A stretch of DNA of 64,000 nucleotides from Bicyclus anynana (GCF_947172395.1 NC_069094.1:6624292-6688291); one strand, 5' to 3'. Positions 46,031 through 56,896 are shown, numbered from the stretch's first letter. Translations and numbers: made by a program. Notes: generated by a model from the sequence alone, not told the origin.

Positions 46031-46713
46031 AACGGACTAGTGGTTGACTAAAACTCAGCGTTTATAAAATGAGGCATGTCTGACTACTGCAAGCCGTCGT
46101 TCTACACCGAACAGCAAAAACAAAGGACGCGCCAGTTCAAGCATTTCACTGAACAAACCTACAGTTTATGCACTGGACGCAAACTCTCGCTGTTTTCACA
46201 GAGACACGTTTAACTTTAACTGGGGGTAGTAATATCTTTAATTATTCATTCCCTTAATTCATGTTTTGTGTTGAATGCAATTTAAAAATAAATTGAACAT
46301 AAAATAACATTGATTTGACTGTATAGAATTTCAAAATTAATCTTAACTTTTGTAAAAAATATTTTCTTTGATAAGTAAATGCTTGATAATGAACTGATTT
46401 ACTTTTTTTTTATTGTCTGTGATAGGTATTTTTTTAACAAAATCTAATGAATAAAATTAAAATGTTAAAATTATTTTATCATTTGTATTTTCAAAACCGA
46501 AGGGTATCAAACCCTTGTCTTCTTAACTGCCAGAGTTCCTTTGCACTAGTTAGGTATCGAAGTTATGCAAGTAATTTATATACTTACGGTTTTTGCAAGC
46601 CTTGTCACCATTAACGTATTAATGTGCTAGACACACTAAAACATATATTATATTACATTCAAGTCCATCCAGCCGCTTAGGAACAATATAATGGCAAACA
46701 ATTCGTTATCAAT
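46031..46713. other. No recognised gene
   Basis: A GC-richer patch at 46080-46210 has no open frame of note. The rest is AT-rich. Confidence 0.45.
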
Positions 46714-46893
46714 CATCATCATCCTGGTATGCAGGTTTCCTCACGATGTTTTTCTTCACCGTTTGAGATACGTGATATTTAATTTCTTAAAATGCACACA
46801 ACTGCAAAGTTAGAGGTGCATGCCCCAGACCGGATTCGAACCCACCACCCTCCGGAATTAGAGGCAGAGGTCATATTCACTGGGCTATCACGT
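46714..46893 (-). mobile_element. SINE-B with internal deletion
   Basis: The ATCATCATC tail is followed directly by CTGGTATGCAGGTTTCCTCA, so the 3' third of the family (GAGTCTCCTCTCAGAATGAG part) is missing. The head is complete: CGGATTCGAACCCACCACCC (box B in reverse) and CACTGGGCTATCACG. Confidence 0.85.
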
Positions 46894-47430
46894 ATCAAGC
46901 AATCTAATCTAATCTCAAACAATTACAACAACACAAACGGAAAAGTTACATAAAACAAGATAACCTCTTATACAATACATTTAAAGTTAGAATAAGTAAA
47001 ACGGATATGTTTTAACGAAAATAAGTTTATGTTAGGGACAGCTATGTATAATTTTTAACAATGGCTAGCCAGGTTCCATAAAATATATTATGTTTGTGTA
47101 AGGTACTTTGAATATTTTATCCCGGAGTCGGCCTAAGTAAATAGCCTTCCGTATACACCGGGACGTTTCGACGCTAATATATTCGCTATCACGTATATAA
47201 TTGTACCTAATGTCTAACTGTGAAACTGTTATTTGATAATTACCTATATTATTTTTTTTTTAACTTTAATTATATGAACTAAAAAATAATATTATAATGA
47301 CTTTAAATCACAGAACGTAGACAAAGCGCTAATGCTAGCTTGCCGTGCTTTATATTTTATTCAAGTGCATATTATGTAATTAAATTTCCTGTGAATTAGT
47401 TCTCAACAAGTTATTACTCTAACATAATGT
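46894..47430. other. No recognised feature
   Basis: AT-rich DNA without an identifiable repeat or gene. Confidence 0.5.
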
Positions 47431-47705
47431 TGTTAAGGAATGAGGAGATCCGCAGACGAACCAAAGTCACTGACATAGCTCAGCGAGTCGCGAAGCTGAA
47501 GTGGCAATGGGCGGGCCACATGGTACGAAGAGCCGATGGACGTTGGGGTCCCAAAGCGCAGTGTTGGGCGACTCCCCACTAGGTGGACCGAGGATATCAA
47601 GCGGGTTGCAGGGAGACGCTGGATACTGACGGCGGTGGTGCTTGGAGGTCCATGCAAGAGGCCTATATCCAGCAGTGGACGTTGGCTGATAAGATAAGGT
47701 AAGGG
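47431..47705 (+). pseudogene. RTE-type LINE polyprotein C-terminus (5' truncated)
   Basis: From 47440 one frame reads NEEIRRRTKVTDIAQRVAKL then KWQWAGHMVRRADGRWGPK, the C-terminal region that follows the reverse transcriptase in lepidopteran RTE elements. Next, a deletion (GGGTCCCAAAGCGCAG, skipping the V-L-E-W-R-P part) shifts the frame. The end is CAGCAGTGGACGTTGGCTGA with a GATAA/GGTAA tail in place of ATG repeats. The minus-strand open frames 47433-47657 and 47467-47793 are antisense shadows. Confidence 0.85.
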
Positions 47706-48538
47706 TAAGGAATGTTGTTACTATTATAGTACGGTAAGACCTTTGTAAGGATAGTTTTTGGAGAACTTTCATTGTTTGTTTCTTAATATGCATATCTCTA
47801 TAAGAATTGTATTCGATTACTTGTACTTTAAAAATCTTATAACGGCACCGTATAATCTACCGTTATTTTATTACGTTATAAGTTATATCAGAATATTGCC
47901 AATGTATGTGAATACATAGCCCAACAACCTTAAGTTCTAAAATGGTCATTTAGCGCCTGAGTTTTCAGACGAAGGCCTCTTTATTAGCAACATTTTAATA
48001 AGTATTACAAAATATGGAAAGTACGAGTAGATATAATAAAAAGTACAAAACTATTCGACATTTGAATTGTGAAATAGCTATCCTTTAACAAGTTAGAAAT
48101 GGCATCTCTTTCATTGTACTTTTGATACTAAAACGATAAAAGTTTGTCACAAAGGGTCAACCTTTGTATTGAAACTTTTTTCGTTTTGCTCGTAGTAAAC
48201 ATCGGAATGGATAGCGTTCCTATGAAATTGTGATTTCATACGCAATGTCTTTCTTTTTTGAAGTTTTTTATATCCAGATCACCTTGCCCTTGGAAATCGA
48301 ATCCTCGTAAATATGTATTCATTTAAAAATGTTTTGATTTGAAGGTTGAAGCATGCTCATTATACACTTAGGTACAGTATGCAGTTGGGAATATTGTATC
48401 TTAGAAAATGACACCGCGTCATTTTTCAATTTTAATAAATACAGAGACACATGTTGGAAATTAACAAGTGCTACTTTTTTGAAACCTGAAATTTGAGAAA
48501 TAGAGGATGAATATTTGTATAAAATAAAACAGAACGTG
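47706..48538. other. No recognised feature
   Basis: AT-rich DNA without an identifiable repeat or gene. Confidence 0.5.
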
Positions 48539-48793
48539 TTATCGCCGTTTAGTGTTGGAAATAGTAGTCTGTGACGGATATGACGTCGCTCGATCTAGTG
48601 TCGGCTTCAGTGTGCTCGTGGCGTTCGAGCCGTCCACATCTCTTGTTGTGTAATTTTTAATGGGTTTCTTAGAATAGGCGGGGAGAGTGACTTGAGTGGT
48701 AAAGGGGAGTGTTTGTATACAGTCAAAGGTACCTTTAACACTACGCACATCGTTCACAAGTACGTGACTCCACTCAAGGTCATTCTCTGCCAT
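48539..48793 (-). CDS. Unrecognised 84-codon open frame
   Basis: The frame starts MAENDLEWSHVLVNDVRSVK and is hydrophilic, Thr/Ser-rich and basic at the end (NTKRR). It lies in a patch clearly GC-richer than the surroundings and has no repeat signature I know. No domain, signal peptide or membrane segment is visible, and no clear splice sites were seen. It may be a small exon, a decayed gene or chance. Confidence 0.2.
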   Translation of the reverse strand: MAENDLEWSHVLVNDVRSVKGTFDCIQTLPFTTQVTLPAYSKKPIKNYTTRDVDGSNATSTLKPTLDRATSYPSQTTISNTKRR

Positions 48794-49958
48794 TCTAGGG
48801 TGTTATTTCGGTTACAGTTTGATTTGTTAATTAAGTTGTCCTGACAAGTGTTGTGAATCATAACCTTTGTTTGACATTAGTATTCTTATATTTGTAATCA
48901 CCTTTGAGTCCACTAAAAAACGTTAGACATATATTTACTAAAACTCCCAGAGTTGTTTTTTATTTTCTAGCTCTCATCTTCATACATTTATACAAAAATA
49001 TCCCGAGCTGCTGATATTAAAGCCTTTTATTCTGACAATTAAAATTCTTATTATTAAAGGCCAGGGAAAAGTAATCTCAACAAATGCATTTCAACGAAAT
49101 AAGCCTTTAAAATTCAAGCATGGGGTAGTTTTAAAAATAATTATAATTATTCTTGAAACTCTGAAAAAGACTCAACGGGTCGGTTGGGAAGCGTACATTT
49201 TAGCTTCTCTTTCGAAATTTTAATAGCCGTGGCGACTTTCTCAGACGCTGTTATGGTCCATTTGGTTAAATTGTAACTGTTTTATTCGTTATTTGCACAG
49301 TTAGACTACAACAAAGGGATGGAGATAAAGCAAATAAATCGCGCGCTTAGTCAACGAGTAAATATAAGACGGAAATTATTGGGCCATTCGTTTGTGGGTA
49401 GCTTAATGGAAGTTTGTTTGGGGAAATCGCTTATTAAGAGTGAATCATAGTATTCTGCTTATTGAATTAAGTTTTACTTGGAAAAACTAACTTAGATTTA
49501 AACTAATAAGTATTATAAAGTAATATAAGTATAATAAAGGCAAAAACGACTATGCACTATATATTTATCTTTGTACAATTTAAAATATACATTTAAAGTG
49601 ACAAAAGCATGGCTAACTAACTAATACTTTTAAACAGTTGAATTTTAAAACTCTATCCAATTGTGTATGTATGTGCTAATGTATATGTACTAAATAAAGT
49701 AATGTATCAACTGTAACTTTGATTCGACTGATATGATTTGATTTAGACAAACGGCTAGAACTAAACTCTTACAGTCTATGAAAGTAATAATAACTCACAG
49801 ATCATTGTTGTATTAGCGGCCTAAAAAAACGAAATTCATTAAGCATATAATGTTTCTAGAACAGTTTTACATTTCTTACATTGCATTTTTTAAGGTGGTT
49901 ATAACCGGTTGAATCCCACTCCACATCAAATCTGACATCTCTTAATAAATTGGCCATG
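48794..49958. other. No recognised feature
   Basis: AT-rich DNA without an identifiable repeat or gene. Confidence 0.5.
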
Positions 49959-50136
49959 GCTGACACCGCACGGTTTCACCCGCGTGGTTCCCGTTCCCGT
50001 AGCAATACATAACCTATAGCCTTTCTCGATAAATGGGCTATCTAACACTGAAAGAATTTTTCAAATCGGACTAGTAGTTGCTGAGATAAGCGCGTTCAAT
50101 CAAACAAGCTCTTCAGCTTTATAATATTAGTAAAGA
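49959..50136 (-). mobile_element. Helitron family C copy
   Basis: Reverse complement starts TCTTTACTAATATTATAAAG, has a short GCTTGTTTGATTG seed, GAACGCGCTTATCTCAGCAA, the AGTGTTAGATAGCCCATTTA block and ends CCGTGCGGTGTCAGC near 49959. The terminal CTAG is lost. The GC unit in the seed (GCTTG) resembles the CTTG half of the giant array. Confidence 0.8.
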
Positions 50137-50685
50137 TAAGATAAGCATACCGAAGTAAATAAGTAAACTCATGCCTTCGCTAACGAAAGATATTTGCTGT
50201 CTACAAAAAACTTAGTTTGGGGAATAACATGAGTAGAATCACAATATTGTTTGTACCGTACCCCAATTTAATATTTAACTGAACTTTGTAGGTAGGGCGT
50301 AAATTATTTAAAGGCAGTAAAAAGAAAATAGACGTAGTGGATAGTGTGAACATCGCGGCACCGTATAAATATTGCATGAACAGACTTTACAGGACATCCA
50401 TTGGACGGTAAACGGTGTTTTATGGGATAACATATTTTATTGTTTTAGGTCTGTAAGTCGCGATAGAATATTTATTTCACAATATTGTTTATGGATTGGA
50501 AAGAGTTCTGTATTTTTATACCTTAACTTAGCTTTATTCCTATTTATTCATTTATTCCTGTTGAAAATACACAGATTAATTAACATGTTTGATCCACTGG
50601 ATTTTTGTGTAAGATTTGTGATAATACCTAGATATAATACTTCAGCGACTAAAGTACAGTCTAAAAGATGGACACGACCATCCCA
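50137..50685. other. No recognised gene
   Basis: AT-rich. The open frame 50372-50728 runs into the hairpin at 50686 and has no recognised domain. Confidence 0.45.
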
Positions 50686-50733
50686 TACTTTTAGTGTGGA
50701 TATAACCAAGCGATTATATCCACACTAAAAGTA
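50686..50733. repeat. Perfect 20-bp stem hairpin
   Basis: TACTTTTAGTGTGGATATAA and its exact reverse complement are separated by eight bases (CCAAGCGA). Similar in form to 20313-20376, with no shared sequence. Confidence 0.85.
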
Positions 50734-51504
50734 ATGGCCTCAGTTTTCTGAGATTTGAGGGATATCTAAAAAGGTGAAAATTATAAACCTGCTTACTATT
50801 AAAACTGCTGCGTTGCTTCAGAAGAGAAGTCAAAGAAAAACGGCTAGGATTATTGAGAAGAAAAGTTTTGTTTCTTCAGAATAATATGCGAGTTCACACA
50901 TCGGTTGAAAGAAATGTATCAATGTGGTTTTGAATTTTTACCTTACACCCTTTGTCACATAATCTATCTATAACACACTATTATCTATTTCCTAAGTTGA
51001 TAAAAATGGCTAGAGTTCCAAAAATTATTATGAAGTCAAAGATTTAGTTTATCATTTTTTGAGGTTTTATATGAAAAAAGCTTAGCTGCCAACTTTTCTA
51101 ACACCCTACGTATAAATCAGCGCCAACAGGCTTCGTCAAAAATTCTACAAAACCATTCTTTATTTTAAACTCAACACGCCAGGTTATGTTACTCTAAGAA
51201 AAGTTTTGTTATCGTTTCACACCTGAAGGTGTTAAGCTGATGAAAATCGACTCACCGGGGAAATCTAACTGTATTTTTTATTAAAACGATGCAAATGAAA
51301 ATTTCGGAGCTGCACTTTCAATAGTCTTTTTTTAGGCACTCTCGAAATCACTTTTAATCATAGAAATGTATCGTAATATCGAGGAAAATAGATGTATTGT
51401 TTTATTTTATTTCCACGAGTTGCTTGGCAAGACTTTTTAATATTATTATCAACGGTGCTGACTATTTTATTAAATCGATATTTCTTATATACCTACCTAC
51501 AAAT
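50734..51504. other. No recognised feature
   Basis: AT-rich DNA without an identifiable repeat or gene. Confidence 0.5.
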
Positions 51505-51672
51505 ATTGTAAAAGCGAATGTAAGTTTGTTACGCTTTTACATCTAAAACCCTATACAGATTCTAAAAAACCTTTTACCAATGAAAAGCTTTAGTACCAGC
51601 AAGTACCATAGGCTATGTATTATTTTCATTTTGCTAGGAAAACGAACGTGAAACCGAGGGCGTTCGCTAGAG
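51505..51672 (+). mobile_element. Helitron-like element, another variant
   Basis: ATATTGTAAAAGCGAATGTA then GTTTGTTACGCTTTTACATC, CATAGGCTATGTATTATTTT and an end GAAACCGAGGGCGTTCGCTAG. The terminal CTAG and the GGGCG..CGCTAG block match Helitron family D, but the 5' half differs. Confidence 0.55.
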
Positions 51673-51674
51673 CT

Positions 51675-51935
51675 TTGTAAATGTTCAAATGAAAATCTGC
51701 GTAACCTTACTCGTACCATGGTATAGCAAAATAAATCTGCATGCCTAACATGTGACCCACGACATTATACATGATGACAAATCGACCAATAGCGAACGCT
51801 GAACCGGAAATATTCTTTCGTTGCATTGGGACGACAGGGAGAGCGATATAAATTGGTCGATATGTCGAGGTTCGCATTTTAGGCCTACCGAACCCACAAT
51901 ATGACAAAGTTATAAATATATTACGCATCCTTAAA
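51675..51935. repeat. Unclassified repeat-like block
   Basis: AAATCGACCAATAGCGAACG and AATTGGTCGATATGTCGAGG are partial inverted words about 70 bp apart. The open frame 51707-51928 on the minus strand spans it. I suspect an interspersed repeat and not a gene, but have no family to name. Confidence 0.35.
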
Positions 51936-52491
51936 GCCGTGCATTGAAGTAAATATGGATGCTTGTTAAAATTGCTAAAACACCGTGAAAATATCTTACA
52001 GCGTCGGACACCCGGGAGACTCCGCCCGGGATTTTATAACGATGAGCTGTATCAGGCTCCTTGTATTTTGTAATTTTTCTCCCAAAGGGTTACCCATCAT
52101 AAATGTTTAACTATGTTATGCGGTTTGTTATAGAATATTAAGCATTTACTCTGAAAGGGTTAAACATCGTATATCGTTTATTAACTCACGATGTAAAAAA
52201 AGAGGGTACACAAGGAGGTTGTTATGCAGGTGCGCACAAGGTTTTAAACTGGGGCAGGGTGCGTTCAAATTGTGCAAAATGGAAAATTGCTTTTCTAGTA
52301 CTGGTATTGAGGAAAGCAGTGCGTTATTGCATCGATGATGTGCACGCCATTGGTAAGGGTGCTTTTCAACCAGAGATGTGCTACGCTACATTAGTACTCG
52401 TATGGATGCGATTGATATCCACCAAACATATTCATTGGTGCACATAGCTTAGCACTGGTGGAAACGGATTCAACTAAGACATGTTTTTATA

Positions 52492-52690
52492 TGGAAGAAT
52501 GCGTGCTATGGATGCGTGCTATGGATGCATGCTATGGATGCGTGCTATGGATGCGTGCTATGGATGCGTGCTACGGATGCATGCTATGGATGCGTGCTAT
52601 GAATGCGTGCTACGGATGCGTGTTATAGATGCGTGCTAGGAATGAGTGCTACGGATGCGTGCTACGGATGCGTGCTATGGATGCGAGGGA
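52492..52690. repeat. 13-bp minisatellite
   Basis: About 14-15 units of ATGGATGCGTGCT with point variants (ACGGATGC, GCATGCT, AGGAATGAGTGCT). Variation increases towards the right end. The flanks from about 52220 to 52800 may be one larger repeat unit. The open frame 52629-52829 starts inside it and is an artefact. Confidence 0.9.
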
Positions 52691-52961
52691 TGGATACATG
52701 CTACTATCGATACATCGCGTACTCGTAACTCGAACTCCTCATCTTTCTCGAGCAGCTACTCTTCAGCGGCGCATCTTTATTGCTCATCGATTTGAATATT
52801 TTTGGTTTTATTCAAGAATTAGGAAATAAAAAAAACCCTAGTGAAGTAAAAAAAATTGAAAATATTGAAAACATATTCATGTCTAAATATTAAAAAATAC
52901 CTAGTTCCAGTTCGACGATGATTTGCAGCAAGTTTATATTATACATTTGATTTATTGTATT

Positions 52962-53140
52962 GAGGTTTTCTTAATTGGTCCAGGTCTGGCTGGTGGGAGG
53001 TTCCATTACGATCTCGTGTAGAAACCGAAAGGGGTATGGGCTTACATCCTACTCCTAAAAAGTTAGCCCTCTTCTATCCTAGATTGCATCATCACCATCA
53101 AGATTGTAGTCAAGGGCTAACTTGTAGATAATAAAAAAAA
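52962..53140 (+). mobile_element. SINE-A fragment
   Basis: TTCTTAATTGGTCCAGGTCT and GGCTGGTGGGAGGTTCC, then a jump to CTCGTGTAGAAACCGAAAGG and the 3' end GTAGTCAAGGGCTAACTTGT plus an A run. The head and the CGGCCGTGG...GCGTTCC part are deleted. Confidence 0.88.
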
Positions 53141-53504
53141 TCATATTTAACTGAAAAGCGATATAAATGTAAAGTAATAGGACGTGAATATTATCTTTTT
53201 CAGCAGTTATCGCAGACGGCACGCAGCAGCTGCGGGGTGACACTGCACTGGCGTAATTTATTACTTGTCTCCCAAGATGCTACCATGCTTTCGTTTTGGA
53301 AGTCACTGTGGTGGCAAAATTGCATTTGCGTACTTCTTATTTAAAATACAGTGATTTTGAAATAGTAAAAATTTAATTTAATTTCGCAAAATTTTCTTTT
53401 GTATATTTTAGGTTATTTTAGTTTTGGTAGTTCGTAAATATTTAGATCTTAATAATATAACTTCGCTAGTGTAATGTACCTACTGTCTACGAAGCATTGA
53501 CTTT

Positions 53505-53630
53505 TTTTTCCGTAGGGAGGAAAATCCTCATGGACACCCATGTTGGGTAGTGCCGGACTCTTACCGGCTAAAAACCCCTCCTACCTTCTAGACGCTGGTG
53601 CCCCTGCTATAAAGCCTTACCAACGTTGCG
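53505..53630 (+). repeat. Unclassified interspersed repeat
   Basis: GTAGGGAGGAAAATCCTCAT, GACACCCATGTTGGGTAGTG and CCGGCTAAAAACCCCTCCTA form a GC-rich island in AT-rich DNA. I recall GGAGGAAAATCCTC-type words from lepidopteran repeats, without a family. Confidence 0.35.
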
Positions 53631-53766
53631 AGTTTCATTTACCTGCAATTCTCTCTTTCATCTTTTGATCTTCATTATATTATCCAGATAATTCCTAACT
53701 ATATTCCATTTCTCACTGCACTCCAGCATTATATTTATTACATACATAGAGATCATACACATTTGT

Positions 53767-54051
53767 GATACGACGTGATAGCCCAGTGGATATGACCTCT
53801 GCCTTCGGTTCAGGTGCATAGGTTGGAATCCGGTCCAGGGCATGCACCTCCAACTTTCCAGTTGTTTACAATTTAAGAAATTAAAAATCACGTAAGGAAA
53901 CCTGCATACCTGAGAGTTTTCTTAAATCTCTACGTGTGTGAAGTCTGCCGCATTGGTCCAGCGTTGTGGACTAAGAACTAACCCCTCTTATTCTGAGAGA
54001 GAAAGAGAGAAACGTAGTTAACAGTGAGCCGAATTTGGGTTGTTAATGATG
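53767..54051 (+). mobile_element. SINE-B with 12-bp target duplication
   Basis: ATACACATTTGT occurs at 53755-53766 and again at 54052-54063, bracketing the copy. Head GTGATAGCCCAGTGGATATG with a degraded box B (GGTTGGAATCCGGTCC), body GCATGCACCTCCAACTTTCC, and end GAATTTGGGTTGTTAATGAT. A GAGAGAAAGAGAGAAAC expansion near 54000 replaces part of the GAGAGGAGACTCGAGCT block. Confidence 0.92.
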
Positions 54052-54537
54052 ATACACATTTGTATAAACAACACACACACATACAGAATGTGAATGTGTT
54101 TATCTGAAAAGTTCTTAAAATATTATACTTATAGTATTTCACACAACAGGAATCGACCTAGTTCTTATTTCTGATTTTTGTAAAATAGATACAAACGAAA
54201 ATCATTCATTTCTAAGCTGACTTAAGAAAATATTAATAAAATTTATCTCCTCCGGCTTCGGTCTTAAATTTAAAATTATGATTTATTGTCTCCATTTCTC
54301 TCAAGTGAGATTGAATGTAAAATGTTCTAAAGCAAATAAAATGAGACGTGCAATTTATCAGAATAACGAGCTTTTCCGAATCTCTTTTTGGTGACACTCG
54401 GTTCATTTATATTTTTTCTTATCCATTTCAGCTCGATCACACGTAGGGTATTACTCACACGTCACTTCTTAGGAGTGTGTGTAGATTTTAGACAAGACTT
54501 GATCGCAGTGCTTAGTATTTTATATTAAGTATAGTTT

Positions 54538-54605
54538 TTACGACCTCTTTGACACAGTTGGTAGTGCTGTGGTTCTCAACAGAAAAGGCCTGCAGGGTTA
54601 TTATG
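54538..54605 (+). repeat. tRNA-like SINE head fragment
   Basis: ACGACCTCTTTGACACAGTT followed by GGTAGTGCTGTGG resembles the box A half of a lepidopteran SINE head. The box B part is unclear. Confidence 0.35.
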
Positions 54606-54774
54606 TAACTCGGTGTACCATTCAAGTAATCAGTCACTACATCGTTTTTCATCGTATTTTCGATTTTGCAATCATCTAACATTGTGTTTTCAACGAAATG
54701 AGACAATAATCGTCATTTTGCGTAGTAAGTAACATTAGACTAATGTTACTATACGCATAGTAGTGGTAGCAGGT

Positions 54775-55093
54775 CGTCGTCATCAACCCATATTCGGCTC
54801 ACTGCTGAGCTCGAGTCTCCTCTCAGAATGAGAGGGGTTAGGCCAATAGTCCACCACGCTGGCCCAATGCGGATTGGCAGACTTCACACACGCAGAGAAT
54901 TAAGGTAATTCTCTGGTATGCAGGTTTCCTCACGATGTTTTCCTTCACCGATTGAGACACGTGATATTTAATTTCTTAAAATGCACACAACTGAAAAGTT
55001 GGAGGTGCATGCCCCAGACCGGATTCGAACCCACACCCTCCGGAATCGGAGGCAGAGGTCATATCCACTGGGCTATCACGGCTTCAATATCAC
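54775..55093 (-). mobile_element. SINE-B with 10-bp target duplication
   Basis: GGTAGCAGGT occurs at 54765-54774 and 55094-55103. In reverse complement the head reads CGTGATAGCCCAGTGGATAT with box B GGTTCGAATCCGG region, then the complete body and the tail GGGTTGATGACGACG. This is one of the least decayed copies and serves as a reference for the family. Confidence 0.93.
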
Positions 55094-55321
55094 GGTAGCA
55101 GGTAGTAACGTTATTTTAACGAAAAACTGACGTTTACGTTATTTTGTTGAAATATTCATGTCAGACGGTTGTTAAAACAAAACATCATTGCCACTTGATG
55201 TAAAATAGCGTAGTCAAGGTAATTTCGTAGAAGGAACTATTTTAGATGATCACAAAAACGAAAATGCGACGAAAATCGATGTAGTGACTCATTGTTTGAA
55301 TGCTACACTGAGATACATAAT

Positions 55322-55585
55322 GAGGCCGCTGGTTCGAATCCCAGCTTGGTTCAGTTTGGAATTATAAAATTTCCAAATTGGCTTAGGGCTGGTCTGGTGG
55401 TAGGCATAGGCCGTAACGGTAAAGACGTACCAGCAAGCGATTTAGCGTTCCGGTACGATGTCGTGTAGTAACCATCGGCAACACGGGCCTATCCTTGTGC
55501 CTCTTCCAGTCCAGCGAAGATGCAATCGAAAATGGAAGCGGGCTTACTACCGCTTTTATCTTAGACAGCAGTTTTCTCATTACAT
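55322..55585 (+). mobile_element. SINE-A relative (diverged subfamily)
   Basis: The box B region GCTGGTTCGAATCCCAGCTT precedes the SINE-A core CAGCAAGCGATTTAGCGTTC and CGGTACGATGTCGTGTAG. It then has its own 3' half (GGCAACACGGGCCTATCCTT, GAAGCGGGCTTACTACCGCT). Part of the SINE-A core is therefore shared with a different end, as in a mosaic SINE. The minus open frame 55383-55580 is not a gene. Confidence 0.65.
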
Positions 55586-56099
55586 TTTTAATAATTTGAT
55601 TTAATTTTGAATAATAAGGTCACTGTAATGATTGAAACATTATATTACTCGTAAGTATTTCTAGTAGTACTAAATATAGAATTGATACTGTTAGTACCTA
55701 AATGCATAAAAAAAATCAGCATATAATGTACGACTTTTGTGAATTTAGTCTGCAGTCAGTTTAAGCCGTTATCGCTGACTTGTCTGCTCGGAAAAAGAAC
55801 TATTTGTCAAGGAGACGGAGGATTTGAAATAAGGTATAAAAGGGTGTTGGAAATCTAATAAAATTTACTAAAATGGGGATGATGACTAGGTTTGAATATA
55901 TTGATTTTTATGATACATTCGGGTAAATAGGGTCAATGTTAACTAATTTATACATAAAAAGCAAAGATTGTCTGGATATTTGCAAAATAAATGAGATTAT
56001 AAAATTTCAAAAACTATTAAAAAAATTTTATCGTAATTAGATGAAAATTCATACAGTTTTAGCTTCCTTACATTAAATGTGACATTTTTTAATATATGA
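55586..56099. other. No recognised feature
   Basis: AT-rich DNA without an identifiable repeat or gene. Confidence 0.5.
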
Positions 56100-56335
56100 A
56101 CTATAAAGATAAACGCACAAATAACAAAGATATTTGTAATTTTGTTTGAACGCGCATACAAATCTAACGATCATTACATTGCCTATGACGTCATTTTTTC
56201 GAGCCATTTTGTATGGGGCGTTTTTCAGGGATCCGCGGCAGCGCCGCAAATCTGACTCTTTGAATCCCTGTAGCTCCGAAAGTAATGATCGCAGATACCC
56301 TGTTCCTTTTACAAAATTGCTTTACTATTAGTATA
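56100..56335 (+). repeat. Unclassified repeat-like block
   Basis: GAGCCATTTTGTATGGGGCG, GGGATCCGCGGCAGCGCCGC and AGCTCCGAAAGTAATGATCG form a GC-rich block that I believe is repeated in Lepidoptera. No second copy is in this window, so this rests on memory. Confidence 0.3.
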
Positions 56336-56538
56336 CTCTTAATTTATATACAATTTAAAAAACTGTCATCATCCCTATTGGGGCATCTTTTAATATACAA
56401 GTAAGTGTGTTTACATTGTAAGTAGTAATGTTTTTATAGTTTGTCCTTTTTATACCTAGAGTTATAATTTACTTAAGCCATAATCTATACTAATATTATA
56501 AAGCTGAAGAGTTTGTTTGTTTGTTTGAACGCGCTAAT

Positions 56539-56738
56539 NNNNNNNNNNNNNNNNNNNNNNNNNNNNNNNNNNNNNNNNNNNNNNNNNNNNNNNNNNNNNN
56601 NNNNNNNNNNNNNNNNNNNNNNNNNNNNNNNNNNNNNNNNNNNNNNNNNNNNNNNNNNNNNNNNNNNNNNNNNNNNNNNNNNNNNNNNNNNNNNNNNNNN
56701 NNNNNNNNNNNNNNNNNNNNNNNNNNNNNNNNNNNNNN
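56539..56738. other. Assembly gap (200 N)
   Basis: Exactly 200 N. Round gap sizes are usually placeholders of unknown true length. It starts at the TAAT of GAACGCGCTAAT and ends before TTTGAAAAATTC. In full-length relatives only about 20-30 bases separate these two points, so the N stretch is not the real distance, or extra sequence is hidden. Confidence 0.95.
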
Positions 56739-56779
56739 TTTGAAAAATTCTTTCAGTGTTAGATAGCCCATTTATCGAG

Positions 56780-56781
<2 letters not shown>

Positions 56782-56835
<54 letters not shown>
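56782..56835. repeat. Expanded (AT)27 inside a Helitron
   Basis: Twenty-seven AT units where other family C copies have CTATATATTATCCCC. It is a second microsatellite site within the same element family. Confidence 0.9.
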
Positions 56836-56838
<3 letters not shown>

Positions 56839-56896
56839 CCCCGTATTTCTACGGGAACGGGAACTACGCGGGTGAAACCGTGCGTCGTCAGCTAGT

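Larger units (their letters stand above)
56484..56895 (+). mobile_element. Helitron family C, interrupted by assembly gap
   Basis: TCTATACTAATATTATAAAG start and GTTTGTTTGTTTG seed, then N from 56539 to 56738, the AGTGTTAGATAGCCCATTTA block, an expanded AT run, CCCCGTATTTCTACGGGAAC and the CGTCAGCTAG end followed by T. The base before the start is A. Real length is unknown because of the gap. Confidence 0.85.

Noticed and set aside
47433..47793. Two minus-strand open frames of 74 and 108 codons
   Set aside because: They are antisense to the RTE C-terminal coding remnant, whose plus-strand peptide matches the LINE family.
56496..56771. Open frames across the N gap
   Set aside because: The frames consist mostly of unknown residues from the 200 N and carry no information.
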